Source of the DNA: M3007 sp040397785 | Lineage (GTDB): Bacteria; Bacteroidota; Bacteroidia; Chitinophagales; Saprospiraceae | Length of the DNA: 64,000 nt | Assembly (NCBI GenBank): GCA_040397785.1 | Contig: JBBAVI010000018.1 | Span: forward strand, 1-64,000 | Direction: 5' to 3' | In this document: positions 26,046-35,952 of the stretch, piece after piece | How positions within the stretch are numbered: position 1 is the first letter of the stretch | Layout: each line of letters starts with the position of its first letter | Notes under the pieces: model-generated | Databases searched by the model: none | What the model saw: only the letters and a program-made list of their open reading frames with translations | What the model was told of the DNA's origin: nothing | Position numbers and translations under genes: made by a program

Positions 26046-29000
26046 TCAATTTGATTTGACCAGTTTTAACATTTTTCTGCTGTTATCGGACTGCAATTCA
26101 AGGTAATACATACCTGGAGTCAATCCATTTAAGTCAAGTGCTACCTTGTATTTACCTTCCAGGAATAATTCCTCAGAAGCATAAATACGCACTATCCGTC
26201 CTACACAATCATATAAAGTAAGGTTTGCTTGTTGAGCAGTGGGCATTTCTACTTGCAACCACGTTTGGCGACCATTGCTCGGGTTAGGGGCAATCGTAGC
26301 CTGCCAATCGCCTTCCAATGGGTTGTTCGTTGCCACTACGATCTGGTAAGGCGGCATAGAAATATCATCTACCCAAACACGATCAAAGCCTTGGTTGCCA
26401 ATTTCATCCTTTTTATAAATCCAACTCAGGGTGTGTACCCCTGCTGAAATTGGAAAACTTACCAGACTCCACGCAATGTCACCGCTCCATTTTTCAATTT
26501 CAACGCCATCTATTGAAAAGATAAGAAAATCAAATTCTTCTTCAGTGTTGACCCGGCGCGCGAAACTAATATCGCCATCTACTGCAAAATCGAGCGTCAT
26601 CAGCATTTCTGATTGCTGGTTGTGGGTGATGGTGCCAGAGCGTGCACAATAACCACCAGAAAAAGTATTTCCAGCAGTAATGACCCAGGGTTTATTCCCG
26701 CCCATTACCCATGGATAAACCGTAAAATTATACGATTCAAAATCTTCTACAATCGGGTTAATCAAGAATGCGTCGAAGGTTGTGCTGGCGTTGTAGTTGC
26801 CTGCGTTCACTTCATAACTTAATTCGGCCAGCACTACTTTTGGAGCATTTGCGGCAATTGATACGTAAAAAGTGGCATCGGCGGTACCCGTCACAGCATC
26901 CAGCGCACCCAATTGGAAGGCATCACTGATGCTCAACCAGGGAGAGGTCGTGGTTAGTTTGCCGGTTGCCCAAGGGCTTTTACTTTGCCCGATATTCAAG
27001 TTTTTGATCGTCACCGTAGCAACCTCGCCACTTTCGAAGCGGCCATCTCCGTCGCCTTGTAAATCGAGCATGGTGAAAGTACCCACTTCCAGTTTTGGTG
27101 CTTGAAGCACAACCTGTACCGGCACTTCCAATGTTTGACCACTTTCGAAAGAAATACTCAATTTGAATTTTACCACATAACCATCCGCAACATCGTCCTT
27201 TACGGTAAATGTAAATGCGGCTATATTTTCCTTCACCGTGCCAGCATCAAGGTCGCCAAACAATTCGGTTGCATCCGTAATCACTACTTGGTCATCTTCG
27301 GTACTTAATAAAGCGGTCGTTGCGTTGGCAATTTGTCCACCAGCATTCAACAAACTTACGTTAAATGCCACCGTTTCTCCATAATCTGCATATTGGTTGT
27401 TGTTTCCTGTTAGCGCATCATCCAGCACAACACTTTGGTTTACTACATACGGACCAGCAATAGTGGCCGATTGTAAAACACCTTGATATGGAATAAAATT
27501 GAACTGACTTACGGTAAGCATCACCTCTGAAACATCAATCAGTGCAGGAAATTGCAAGGTAGCAATGCCCCCTTCCACATATGCCACGGCCACTACCTGA
27601 TCGTTTTGATACATTGCTACGAGCGCGCCTTCCTGCGCACAAGCCACCGTCAAACTTGTAGAACCAACCACAAATTCTGCGGGGTGATTGACGGTTAATG
27701 TTTGCGGCAAACGCGTACGTGGCACCGTGGTTGGATCAAAAAACGGGTTCCAAACATCTGCCATGTCAATACCGCCCTGTCCATATGCCGCAATCATCAA
27801 AGCATTGCCAAAAGCAGCCATTGCACCTAAATTCGGGTGCAACGTTACGCCGTCTGCATCTACCAGATATTGATTCATGCCATCCTGCCCTTCCATCGGT
27901 GGGGCCCAACTCTGAAAATCGCTCGAAAACAAGCCTGCAATACCACCATAAGGCGTACCACTTGAAAGATCCCCGGCGCGCTGAAATGCCTCGCCCAAGC
28001 AGTCGCCACCACCATTATTGGTAAAATTACCGGCACAACAAGCCACGGCAACCACGATTGGGTACCGGTGCACATTGCGCAGGGTTGCAACGGCTTCTGT
28101 GTTAAAATTACCACTTGCCAAGCCTTGCTCCCAGCCATGTCCGGTATAATTGTACAAACTCACCCCGCGGCTGTTCATCAGCGCTACCAATTCGGTATTT
28201 TCAGGGCTGGTTGGTTTATCTGAAGATTCATCGCCGGGTGTTGGAGAAATCGCAGTTTGATCACCATCATAAAATTCCCAGTACTTTTCATAGCCATCGG
28301 CCAAATGTTTCTGTTTCCATTCATTGCCGTGCTCATAGTCGGCCTGGTTGTCATCGCCAATACCCTGACCCTCCGCCGAACAAGATGCCATACCCGTTGC
28401 GCACCAGTTGGCCTCGGCATCAACCAAGGGTGATTTTTCATATTCGAGGTTGCGCTGTACCATAATTTTCAGCTGATCCAGGTTTGCAGCATGAAAGCGG
28501 CCCACCAAAATTTCCGGAAAATGGTCGTCGCCTTCCATGTAACCCAGGCAATTGTCGCACGAATAGGTGCTGCCCGGACGAACCAGCGGCACCAAAGAAT
28601 ATTCATCGCCTACCAGCAATAAGTAACTGATACCATGTTCAGTGTAGTAGTTTTTTACAAAATTAAACAAGGCCGACGAATCCTGCCCACCCACTTCAGA
28701 GGCCGAAACCACCGTGGTTTGGATGCCCGATTGGCGTTTCCAGCGCACATATTCTTCCAGTCCCGGAACCAGGTCATCCTTTGCAATAACCAGCAATTGC
28801 TCTGGATTTTGCACCGATCTACTGGAACTTACAAACCCTGCTTTATAGTTTAAAAACAACTTCTGGTACATATCGCGAAACACCCGACTGGAGCCTTTTT
28901 CAATAGAACGGCCCATTTCATTGACGCCCGGTGTAGCAGTTTGTTTTATTCGAATCGTTATTTTTGTGTACACCCGAAGTACTTTTTGTACCGGATTATA

Positions 29001-29498
29001 TTGCACCGGGTGGATCCAGAACGCTTGTCCGCGCACATCCCGCAGGATGAACGGATCTTGTTGGGACACCAAATTTTGCGGGAAAAATACGTCATGCTCG
29101 TATTTCGAACCAAACGTATACGGAACCGTTGCCGGATCGATGGTTCGGAGCAGGTTGCCTTTGGAGGGCGCAACAAGCACCCCTGGGAAATCCTGAAATT
29201 CGGATTCAGCAACCACAACTTCCATACTGCCTTGGGCAGGAATCATCAAAGTAGCCGCTACTTTGGGCAAATCTGGCGTACCCGCCTCCAACATGGGCGT
29301 GCCTTTATCCACTTGAATGATATAAGCGGTGCCCTTTTCTGTTGTCACTGCATATTGATTTACACCAGATAAGGTGTATTGAATGGTCGACTCAGAAAGC
29401 GTTGGCGCTTGTACCACCAATCGACTTTGACTGGTTACCTGACCGATCATCGCGGTGATAGAAAGACAGTACAACAAAAAGGTAATTAAATTTTTCAT
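26046..29498 (-). CDS. Gingipain-like C25 cysteine peptidase with T9SS type A tail
   Basis: 1150 aa from the ATG at 29498, which begins a good signal peptide (MKNLITFLLYCLSITAMIG); an upstream in-frame ATG at 29591 adds 31 residues without signal character and overlaps the previous gene. Order: propeptide (to about 220), C25 peptidase domain with SYLLLVGDEYSLVP, catalytic His in YNYTGHGW (about 454) and Cys in VAVACCAGNF (about 487), Ig-like and CARDB-like beta domains, a jelly-roll (cleaved-adhesin-like) domain containing WVDDISMPP, and the C-terminal sorting tail (NPSNGRQTW to KMLKLVKSN). Secreted by T9SS. A T9SS gene lies 58 bp upstream and no separate promoter is seen, so they are likely co-transcribed. 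Confidence 0.9.
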   Translation of the reverse strand: MKNLITFLLYCLSITAMIGQVTSQSRLVVQAPTLSESTIQYTLSGVNQYAVTTEKGTAYIIQVDKGTPMLEAGTPDLPKVAATLMIPAQGSMEVVVAESEFQDFPGVLVAPSKGNLLRTIDPATVPYTFGSKYEHDVFFPQNLVSQQDPFILRDVRGQAFWIHPVQYNPVQKVLRVYTKITIRIKQTATPGVNEMGRSIEKGSSRVFRDMYQKLFLNYKAGFVSSSRSVQNPEQLLVIAKDDLVPGLEEYVRWKRQSGIQTTVVSASEVGGQDSSALFNFVKNYYTEHGISYLLLVGDEYSLVPLVRPGSTYSCDNCLGYMEGDDHFPEILVGRFHAANLDQLKIMVQRNLEYEKSPLVDAEANWCATGMASCSAEGQGIGDDNQADYEHGNEWKQKHLADGYEKYWEFYDGDQTAISPTPGDESSDKPTSPENTELVALMNSRGVSLYNYTGHGWEQGLASGNFNTEAVATLRNVHRYPIVVAVACCAGNFTNNGGGDCLGEAFQRAGDLSSGTPYGGIAGLFSSDFQSWAPPMEGQDGMNQYLVDADGVTLHPNLGAMAAFGNALMIAAYGQGGIDMADVWNPFFDPTTVPRTRLPQTLTVNHPAEFVVGSTSLTVACAQEGALVAMYQNDQVVAVAYVEGGIATLQFPALIDVSEVMLTVSQFNFIPYQGVLQSATIAGPYVVNQSVVLDDALTGNNNQYADYGETVAFNVSLLNAGGQIANATTALLSTEDDQVVITDATELFGDLDAGTVKENIAAFTFTVKDDVADGYVVKFKLSISFESGQTLEVPVQVVLQAPKLEVGTFTMLDLQGDGDGRFESGEVATVTIKNLNIGQSKSPWATGKLTTTSPWLSISDAFQLGALDAVTGTADATFYVSIAANAPKVVLAELSYEVNAGNYNASTTFDAFLINPIVEDFESYNFTVYPWVMGGNKPWVITAGNTFSGGYCARSGTITHNQQSEMLMTLDFAVDGDISFARRVNTEEEFDFLIFSIDGVEIEKWSGDIAWSLVSFPISAGVHTLSWIYKKDEIGNQGFDRVWVDDISMPPYQIVVATNNPLEGDWQATIAPNPSNGRQTWLQVEMPTAQQANLTLYDCVGRIVRIYASEELFLEGKYKVALDLNGLTPGMYYLELQSDNSRKMLKLVKSN

Positions 29499-29556
29499 GC
29501 GTAACGCTTTATTGGCTGAAATAATAATGGGTAGACAACTGGTAGGGCAAGATCCC

Positions 29557-30231
29557 CTATTTTTGGACAATGAGTGTTTGATACTTGCCATTTATCCGTA
29601 AAAAATAGACACCTGGCGCAAGCGGATCGATCAAAATTTGGGCTGCGGTTTCTGGCTCAAATACTTGCGTAGCCAACAAACGCCCGGTTTGATCGCTCAA
29701 ATAGGCCATGGTAGCATACGCTGTTCTGTTTTCTACTAAAAAAACGCCATTCGACGGATTTGGATACACAGCAAATACCTGATTGTCAGGCGTCCGTGTA
29801 CTGCTTACGCCACTGGTGTGCAAATCGTAATACACATCCACAAAATTGCTGGTATTGCCTTCTTCTGAAACGCGAAACCAAAACCACGCAGCACCTTCCA
29901 CCGCCCCGGGCTGCACAATTAATTTCAAATAAGGTTGAATGGTATCATGTACCCAATGCATTAATGCGGTGTTGGGAATATTGATATAACAGGTCCCATA
30001 ATCACAAATATCGGCATCCCAACCTTGGGGCATGCTAGCCTCTAACTTGCGCCAACGCAGCAAAAGAGAATCCCCCGATGGATTATCGAAATGGATAAAA
30101 CACAAATTCGCCTGATTGAGCGCAACCTGTTGCGTGTACAGGGGGCCTGGATTGGCAAAAAAAGTTTGTGCCTGCATGGTGGAAGCCAAACAAATGCAAC
30201 AGTATAAAAACAGGGTTTGTAATTTTTTCAA
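29557..30231 (-). CDS. T9SS type A secreted protein of unknown function
   Basis: About 224 aa. No suitable ATG exists; the TTG at 30231 begins a convincing signal peptide (MKKLQTLFLYCCICLAS, cleavage after MQA), while a TTG at 30255 would add eight residues. The mature part is a beta-rich domain of about 110 residues (FIHFDNPSGDSLLLRWRKLEASMPQGW, CDYGTCY) of the kind found next to sorting tails in Bacteroidota, then VYPNPSNGVF...LAPGVYFLRINGKYQTLIVQK, a complete type A tail. Promoter at 30266-30295. Likely first gene of a unit with the C25 peptidase. Confidence 0.8.
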   Translation of the reverse strand: MKKLQTLFLYCCICLASTMQAQTFFANPGPLYTQQVALNQANLCFIHFDNPSGDSLLLRWRKLEASMPQGWDADICDYGTCYINIPNTALMHWVHDTIQPYLKLIVQPGAVEGAAWFWFRVSEEGNTSNFVDVYYDLHTSGVSSTRTPDNQVFAVYPNPSNGVFLVENRTAYATMAYLSDQTGRLLATQVFEPETAAQILIDPLAPGVYFLRINGKYQTLIVQK

Positions 30232-30265
30232 AGCAAAAGGTTTTCGTTTGCACAATTATGCGCAT

Positions 30266-30295
30266 CGAAAGTACAGATTTCCCTCAAAATGCCAA
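30266..30295 (-). promoter_or_regulatory. Promoter of the T9SS/C25 unit
   Basis: On the minus strand TTG, 19 bases, TACTTTCG (one mismatch to TAnnTTTG; complement of 30266-30273, -33 at 30293-30295). It gives a leader of about 30 nt for the TTG start at 30231. Confidence 0.5.
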
Positions 30296-30358
30296 TATAA
30301 ATTTTTGCAAATAACCGACCAAGTACCTGATTATTAGGCCAACGCAATTTTTTAACGA

Positions 30359-32413
30359 TTAAACCTGGCAGCGTACCATGGTTAAAATCGTAGCAATTGC
30401 AACGGTTTCGCCGGTTTCATCGTACACATCAACCAGCCATTTCACAATGCCGCGCGGAATTGCAGCAATACCTTCGCGGCTTGGATCATATTCCTGTTCG
30501 GACTTTTCTTTTACCGTCAGTTTTACCCCGATGGTCATACCTGGGTATACGGGTTTAACAAACCGGCATTCTTCCAAGCCATAATTGAGCAAAACGGGCC
30601 CTTTTTTAGCATCCACAAACAATCCAGCGGCTTTAGACAAGATAAAATAGCCATGCGCCACCCGCCCCGTGAAGGGCGTGCCTTTCAGGGCCGTTTCATC
30701 CATGTGTGCGTAGAAATTATCCCCACTTACATTGGCAAAATTATGGATGTCCGCTATACTGATGGTATGCTTGGCCGTAATTAAGGTTTCGCCGATAAAC
30801 AGTTCTTCAAAATACTTACGAAATGGATGTACCGGTGTTTCGGTTTGCGCTGCCCCCACCTGAAATTGCCGGGTCACATTGGTTATATCGGTTGGATGTC
30901 CTTGAATAGCAGTACGTTGCATATAATGAAACACCCCGCGCATACCGCCCATTTCTTCCCCGCCACCAGCATGTCCGGGTCCGCCATGTACCAGTAAAGG
31001 CATCGGCGAACCGTGTCCGGTACTTTCCTTTGCCGATGCGCGGTTGAGCATCAAAATACGGCCATGAAACGCTGCAGCTTCGGTAATGTACTCCCGTTGA
31101 ATTTTTGGATCGAAGGTGCAAATGGTGCTCACCAACGAACCTTTGCCCATTTGTGCAAGTTCAATGGCTTCTTCCAGGTCTCTATAAGGCATCAAAGTAC
31201 TCACAGGGCCAAAACACTCGGTTTCATGCGAAAGCACGGTTTCCAGAGGTTTGGCATTGAGCATCAAAACGGGCGACATAAACGCACCTTGCGCGCGATT
31301 GCCACCGATTACTTGTAGTTCTGTTTGATTACCGTATATAATAGGTGTAAATGCGCTAAGTTGTGCCAGTTTCTCCTGCACCCGATCCAGTTGCTGGCGG
31401 TTGATCAGCGCGCCCATGCGTACCCCTTCCTGGGACGGATCGCCTACCACCGTTTTGGCCAATTCTTTGGTAAGCGCTTGTTGCACCGCTTCGAGTAAAG
31501 ATTCTGGAACGATAATTCTGCGCACCGCCGTACATTTTTGCCCGGCTTTGGTCACCATTTCACGACGCACCTCTTTAATAAATAAATCGAATTCGGGGGT
31601 TCCGGGTACCGCATCTGTGCCTAAAATAGCCGCATTAAGCGAGTCGGCTTCCATGTTGAAAGGCACACTGTGTTGTACAATGGAGGGTGCTACCCGCAAT
31701 TTTTTGCCCGTTTCGGCACTTCCTGTAAAGGTAACCACGTCCTGCGCGCTTAATTCATCGAGCAATCCCCTGCCTGATCCCACAATTAATTGCAGAGCGC
31801 CTTCGGGCAAAATACCCGATGCCGCAATATCGCGCACCATTGCTTCCGTCAAAAAAGAAGTTTGCTCACTGGCTTTTACGACCGCAGGCACGCCCGCCAG
31901 CAAATTGACTGCAATTTTCTCGAGCATGCCCCAAATCGGAAAGTTGAAGGCATTGATATGAATAGCCACACCGTGCTTGGGCGTCAGGATATGATGCCCG
32001 ATAAACCCATTTTCTTTAGATAAACGCACCGATTCGGACTCTACAAAAAAAGTTTCATTCGGAAATCGGCGACGCAAGCTACTATAAGCAAATAAGTTAC
32101 CAATACCGCCTTCAATATCCACCCACGAATCCTGGCGGGTGGCGCCCGTCAAGTGGCTCACTGCGTAATATTGCTCTTTGCGCTCCATCAGGTACATTGC
32201 CAGACTTTTGAGCATGCGACCGCGCGTATGAAAGTCCATACGCCTCAACACTTTACCACCTTTTTTCCGGCCAAAATCCAAGATTTCCCGATAATCCAGG
32301 CCTTCGCTGTGCACCATACTGATTACTTCACCAGTGTATGCGTTAAACTGAGGAATTCCTGCTCCGGATCCGCTAATCCATTGCCCGAGGATATAATTTT
32401 GAATTGAATTCAT
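30359..32413 (-). CDS. paaZ: PaaZ-like bifunctional aldehyde dehydrogenase / enoyl-CoA hydratase
   Basis: 684 aa from ATG 32413 (MNSIQNYILGQW); the ATG at 32470 would add 19 residues unlike the family. N-terminal aldehyde dehydrogenase (about 1-520) with FTGSAETGKKL (cofactor loop), NMEADSLNAAIL and the catalytic Cys in AGQKCTAVRR. C-terminal MaoC hot-dog hydratase (about 540-684) with DIHNFANVSGDNFYAHMDE and FTGRVAHGYF. In phenylacetate degradation PaaZ opens the oxepin-CoA ring and oxidises the aldehyde. No paaABCDE genes are nearby, so it may belong to a split pathway or act on another cyclic CoA ester. Confidence 0.88.
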   Translation of the reverse strand: MNSIQNYILGQWISGSGAGIPQFNAYTGEVISMVHSEGLDYREILDFGRKKGGKVLRRMDFHTRGRMLKSLAMYLMERKEQYYAVSHLTGATRQDSWVDIEGGIGNLFAYSSLRRRFPNETFFVESESVRLSKENGFIGHHILTPKHGVAIHINAFNFPIWGMLEKIAVNLLAGVPAVVKASEQTSFLTEAMVRDIAASGILPEGALQLIVGSGRGLLDELSAQDVVTFTGSAETGKKLRVAPSIVQHSVPFNMEADSLNAAILGTDAVPGTPEFDLFIKEVRREMVTKAGQKCTAVRRIIVPESLLEAVQQALTKELAKTVVGDPSQEGVRMGALINRQQLDRVQEKLAQLSAFTPIIYGNQTELQVIGGNRAQGAFMSPVLMLNAKPLETVLSHETECFGPVSTLMPYRDLEEAIELAQMGKGSLVSTICTFDPKIQREYITEAAAFHGRILMLNRASAKESTGHGSPMPLLVHGGPGHAGGGEEMGGMRGVFHYMQRTAIQGHPTDITNVTRQFQVGAAQTETPVHPFRKYFEELFIGETLITAKHTISIADIHNFANVSGDNFYAHMDETALKGTPFTGRVAHGYFILSKAAGLFVDAKKGPVLLNYGLEECRFVKPVYPGMTIGVKLTVKEKSEQEYDPSREGIAAIPRGIVKWLVDVYDETGETVAIATILTMVRCQV

Positions 32414-32441
32414 CGTTTTTTTACTTTTAAAATAGACGTGG

Positions 32442-32470
32442 CAAAAATAGCCATTTGCCCCACAATGCAA
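32442..32470 (-). promoter_or_regulatory. paaZ promoter
   Basis: On the minus strand TTG, 18 bases, TATTTTTG (complement of 32442-32449; -33 at 32468-32470). About 29 bases from the start codon at 32413. Confidence 0.55.
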
Positions 32471-32475
32471 CCTGT

Positions 32476-33009
32476 ATGACGCAACCGATTATTGATGATC
32501 CCCTGGAAAAACCGTTTACAAAAACAGAGCAAGACCGGGTCCAGTTATGGACCATGGTAACCTTAGGTATGGCAATCGCATTGCTGGGCAACAACTTACG
32601 CGTTTTATACGATCCTTTCCCGATGTTTTGCGTAGATTTGAATGGCATTCAAATTGAAACCGATACCGGCATTCATTTTTTAATCTTTACGTTTGGTATG
32701 CTGTTTTTTTCGCGCAATACACTCCAAATCCAGCCCAATTTTTCAAGTTTGCGAGCGGTCTGGCTATCTTTTGCGAGTGGCTTTTTGGCTATTGTACTCT
32801 TTCGATCGGTCGATATATTTGTAACGTACAGTATCCAAGGCATTTGGCAACCACTCTTGCGTTCGGCGATCCTGATGGGGACATATTGTAGCGTAGTAAG
32901 TTTTCTTTATTTTAGTATAAAAAAAAGAGGTTCCCTAGTCATCGCACTCGCGGCATTGGCGTGCTGGGTGGTACTTTCCTGGGTTTTAAGCCATTTTTGG
33001 AAGGTTTAA
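32476..33009 (+). CDS. Small membrane protein, unknown
   Basis: 177 aa from the ATG at 32476 (an ATG 21 bases upstream is possible). It has five hydrophobic stretches (WTMVTLGMAIALLG, IHFLIFTFGMLFFS, WLSFASGFLAIVLF, LLRSAILMGTYCSVVSFLYF, LVIALAALACWVVLSWVL) and a polar N-terminus, so it is an inner-membrane protein. I do not recognise a family. It is transcribed divergently from paaZ and its stop overlaps that of the convergent histidine kinase by four bases. Confidence 0.6.
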   Translation: MTQPIIDDPLEKPFTKTEQDRVQLWTMVTLGMAIALLGNNLRVLYDPFPMFCVDLNGIQIETDTGIHFLIFTFGMLFFSRNTLQIQPNFSSLRAVWLSFASGFLAIVLFRSVDIFVTYSIQGIWQPLLRSAILMGTYCSVVSFLYFSIKKRGSLVIALAALACWVVLSWVLSHFWKV

Positions 33010-34205
33010 ATGGGTAATTTTATGGTAAATGTGGCACCCTTGCCGGGCTCCGAGCGCTTTACAAATATTTTACCGCTGTGATATTGTTGGACAATCCGTT
33101 GTGAAAGGGAAAGCCCCAATCCCCAGCCCCGCGTTTTGGTTGAGTAGCCTGGCTTGAACACCGTTTTAAATTTATTCGCAGGTATTCCTTTGCCGGTATC
33201 GCTGATATCAATACAGGCAAAGTTGGCTTCCTTGTAAACGATGGCCGTTATCGTTCCTATTCCACCTTCAATGGCGTCAATGGCGTTGCGCAATAAATTT
33301 TCCACCACCCAGTCAAAAAGCGGCGGATTTATGGACACCATCAATGGAGGTTCGGCCTGGGGGTCTGGAAAAACGAAGGCTACTTTGCGCGGTGCCCGCC
33401 GTTGCATATAATCGCGACACAATTCAAGTTGCTCATATAAATTGACCGGTGACAATTCTGGCAGGGCACCTATTTTAGAAAAACGGTCGGCAACCAGTTC
33501 CAGGCGCGTTACGTCTTTCCCTAACTCATCGAACATCTCCAAATTCGACGCATTATCTTCATTGGTTAAGCGCAATGTTTCTATCCAGCCCAAAATGGCT
33601 GTAATAGGGGTACCCAGTTGATGGGCCGTTTCTTTGGCCATTCCCAGCCAAACTTGATTCTCCTCTGCCCTGCGTGCAGCACTAAAAGCCATATACCCAA
33701 ATACAATGAACAAGCCAATCAGCAACAATTGAACAAAAGGATACCATTTAAGCTGGGATAACAACACAGAATGGGCAAAATAAACCTTTTTAATAATCTG
33801 TTCTCGCGGAAGAGAAGCATCAATAGAGTCGACGGTACCACTTGCAAACATGGCATTGAGCGCTTTACGCACCTTCGTCGTATCAATAGAAGGCCCCACA
33901 CTTCCCTCCACATTGAGGGCATCTTCAATTTCGCCCGATTGGTTCACTAAAATGACCGGGATGGTGGTATTCAGCTCAAGCACCCGGGCTTCGAGGGTCA
34001 AATCGCAATGAAAAAACTGAAAGGTATCAATCTCCACCTTGTTCAAAGAGCGTTGCGCCTCCGTCCAAATTGAAACCTGCTGAATTTCACGTGCGGCCAG
34101 TTGGTCTGCAATATATTTGGTATAAACAAGCGACAATGATACAATCAGAATACCCCCGGCAGCCAGGTACCATTTCCAAGATGATTTACGGGCGTATATA
34201 TCCAT
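33006..34205 (-). CDS. Membrane sensor histidine kinase (orphan)
   Basis: 399 aa. Two membrane segments (about 13-28 and 155-172) enclose a 125-residue periplasmic sensor region without a recognisable domain. The kinase core has the H-box MAKETAHQLGTPITAI (His195), N-box VENLLRNAIDA, G1 DISDTGKGIP, and G2 RGWGLGLSLSQRIV, then an ATPase tail. No response regulator is adjacent; the nearest in the window is the OmpR-type gene at 54585, itself an orphan. Tail-to-tail stop overlap with the small membrane protein. Confidence 0.9.
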   Translation of the reverse strand: MDIYARKSSWKWYLAAGGILIVSLSLVYTKYIADQLAAREIQQVSIWTEAQRSLNKVEIDTFQFFHCDLTLEARVLELNTTIPVILVNQSGEIEDALNVEGSVGPSIDTTKVRKALNAMFASGTVDSIDASLPREQIIKKVYFAHSVLLSQLKWYPFVQLLLIGLFIVFGYMAFSAARRAEENQVWLGMAKETAHQLGTPITAILGWIETLRLTNEDNASNLEMFDELGKDVTRLELVADRFSKIGALPELSPVNLYEQLELCRDYMQRRAPRKVAFVFPDPQAEPPLMVSINPPLFDWVVENLLRNAIDAIEGGIGTITAIVYKEANFACIDISDTGKGIPANKFKTVFKPGYSTKTRGWGLGLSLSQRIVQQYHSGKIFVKRSEPGKGATFTIKLPI

Positions 34206-34470
34206 TTTGTCCAGTAATTTCGAGTATTAGTGTTGTTTCGGATGGGGTTCACCATTTAATTATCGCCGTAAGAAACGGAATTCACTCAAAAAGATTTCAC
34301 TTTTATCACTTTGTTTAACCTTATTTTGTGCCTATTAAACAAAAATAGCTGTTTGTTGTTAGAGCAGGCGAATTATTAACCTTCCTAAACTCCCCGGATT
34401 GTATTGTTTTTTTGAATTTTGTGGGAATTATTAGAAAGCACCACTTTCTATCAAACCCATCTGCATTATT
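34206..34470. promoter_or_regulatory. Divergent control region kinase/crtI with inverted repeat
   Basis: AT-rich 265-bp region. TAGAAAG-caccA-CTTTCTA (34432-34450) is a 7-bp-armed inverted repeat 20 bases upstream of the crtI start and could be an operator or leader hairpin. I find no full-consensus promoter. Confidence 0.35.
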
Positions 34471-35946
34471 ATGTCGAAAAAAGTTATTGTTATTGGTTCG
34501 GGTTTTGCGGGTTTATCTGCTGCATGCAGCCTGGCGGCTGATGGTTTTAGTGTTACCGTTTTGGAAAAAAATGATGTTCCTGGTGGGCGCGCACGCAAAT
34601 TTACACAAGATGGTTTTATGTTTGATATGGGGCCGTCCTGGTATTGGATGCCTGATGTATTCGAGCAGTTTTTTGCCCGTTTTGGAAAAAAAGTATCCGA
34701 TTATTATCATTTAACCCGCCTGGATCCATCTTACAGGGTTTGGTTTGGTGAAGATGACAAGATGGATGTACCTGCCAATATGGAAGCCCTGGAGGCCATG
34801 TTTGAGCACTACGAACCTGGCAGCACCCCTCAATTGCGCAAATTTTTGAAAGAAGCCGGGTATAAATACCAGGTGGGCATGAATGATTTTGTGCGAAAAC
34901 CCAGCCTGAGTATCTTGGAATTTGCAGATTGGCGCATTGTTTCGAGCATGTTTCGTCTCCAGATGTTTACATCGATGTCAAAGCATGTGCGGCAACTTTT
35001 CAAAAATGAGAAATTGATCAAACTGCTCGAATTTCCGGTATTATTCCTCGGTGCTACCCCGCAAAATACCCCTGCAATGTATAGCCTGATGAATTATGCC
35101 GATATGCAACTGGGCACCTGGTACCCGACGGGGGGTATGCACCTGATTATCGAGGGCATGATTGAAATGGCGACCGAACTTGGCGTAGAAATTTTGTTAA
35201 ACCAGGAAGTATCTCGACTGGAAGTACAAGAAAAGCGCGTTTCTAAAGTAATCACTACCGATGGGAGCACCTACTTGGCTGATGTAGTTGTAGGCGCTGC
35301 CGATTACCATCACATTGAAACCAAATTATTGCCCCCGGAAGCACGCAATTACTCCGATCGCTATTGGGAAAGTCGCACCATGGCGCCCTCCTGCCTGCTT
35401 TATTATGTAGGGGTCAACAAACGCCTCAAAAACCTCCTGCACCACAACCTCTTTTTTGACACCGACTTTGGTCTGCATGCAAAAGAGATTTATGATACGC
35501 CGAAGTGGCCCGAACAGCCGCTCTTTTATGTGAGCGCTCCCTCCATCACCGACCCCAACGTGGCACCAGAAGGGCATGAAAACCTGTTTTTCTTGATCCC
35601 GGTAGCACCCGGATTGGAAGATACGCCCGAAATCAGGGAAAAATACTTTGATATTATCCTTAAACGCCTCGAACACTTTACCGAACAGCCCATTCGAGAA
35701 CATATCGTGTACAACCGCTCGTATGCGCATGCCGATTTCATACAGGATTACCATGCATTCAAAGGAAATGCTTATGGCCTGGCCAATACCCTGCTCCAAA
35801 CCGCCTTTTTAAAACCCAGACTCAAAAACCGCCACCTGCATAACCTGTATTACACCGGGCAACTGACCGTGCCTGGTCCGGGCGTCCCCCCATCTTTGAT
35901 CAGTGGACAAGTGGTTGCATCTGAAATTCAGCAAAAATTTAAATAA
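34471..35946 (+). CDS. crtI: Phytoene desaturase (CrtI type)
   Basis: 491 aa FAD-dependent enzyme that desaturates phytoene to lycopene or neurosporene in carotenoid synthesis. N-terminal dinucleotide fold VIVIGSGFAGLSAACSLA followed by EKNDVPGGRARKF; C-terminal FAD motif NLYYTGQLTVPGPGVPPSLISGQVVA, the typical CrtI ending. Membrane-peripheral. It is followed after six bases by crtB, forming a compact carotenoid operon. Other carotenoid genes (cyclase, ketolase, hydroxylase) are not in the window, so the end product is unknown. Confidence 0.93.
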   Translation: MSKKVIVIGSGFAGLSAACSLAADGFSVTVLEKNDVPGGRARKFTQDGFMFDMGPSWYWMPDVFEQFFARFGKKVSDYYHLTRLDPSYRVWFGEDDKMDVPANMEALEAMFEHYEPGSTPQLRKFLKEAGYKYQVGMNDFVRKPSLSILEFADWRIVSSMFRLQMFTSMSKHVRQLFKNEKLIKLLEFPVLFLGATPQNTPAMYSLMNYADMQLGTWYPTGGMHLIIEGMIEMATELGVEILLNQEVSRLEVQEKRVSKVITTDGSTYLADVVVGAADYHHIETKLLPPEARNYSDRYWESRTMAPSCLLYYVGVNKRLKNLLHHNLFFDTDFGLHAKEIYDTPKWPEQPLFYVSAPSITDPNVAPEGHENLFFLIPVAPGLEDTPEIREKYFDIILKRLEHFTEQPIREHIVYNRSYAHADFIQDYHAFKGNAYGLANTLLQTAFLKPRLKNRHLHNLYYTGQLTVPGPGVPPSLISGQVVASEIQQKFK

Positions 35947-35952
35947 AACACC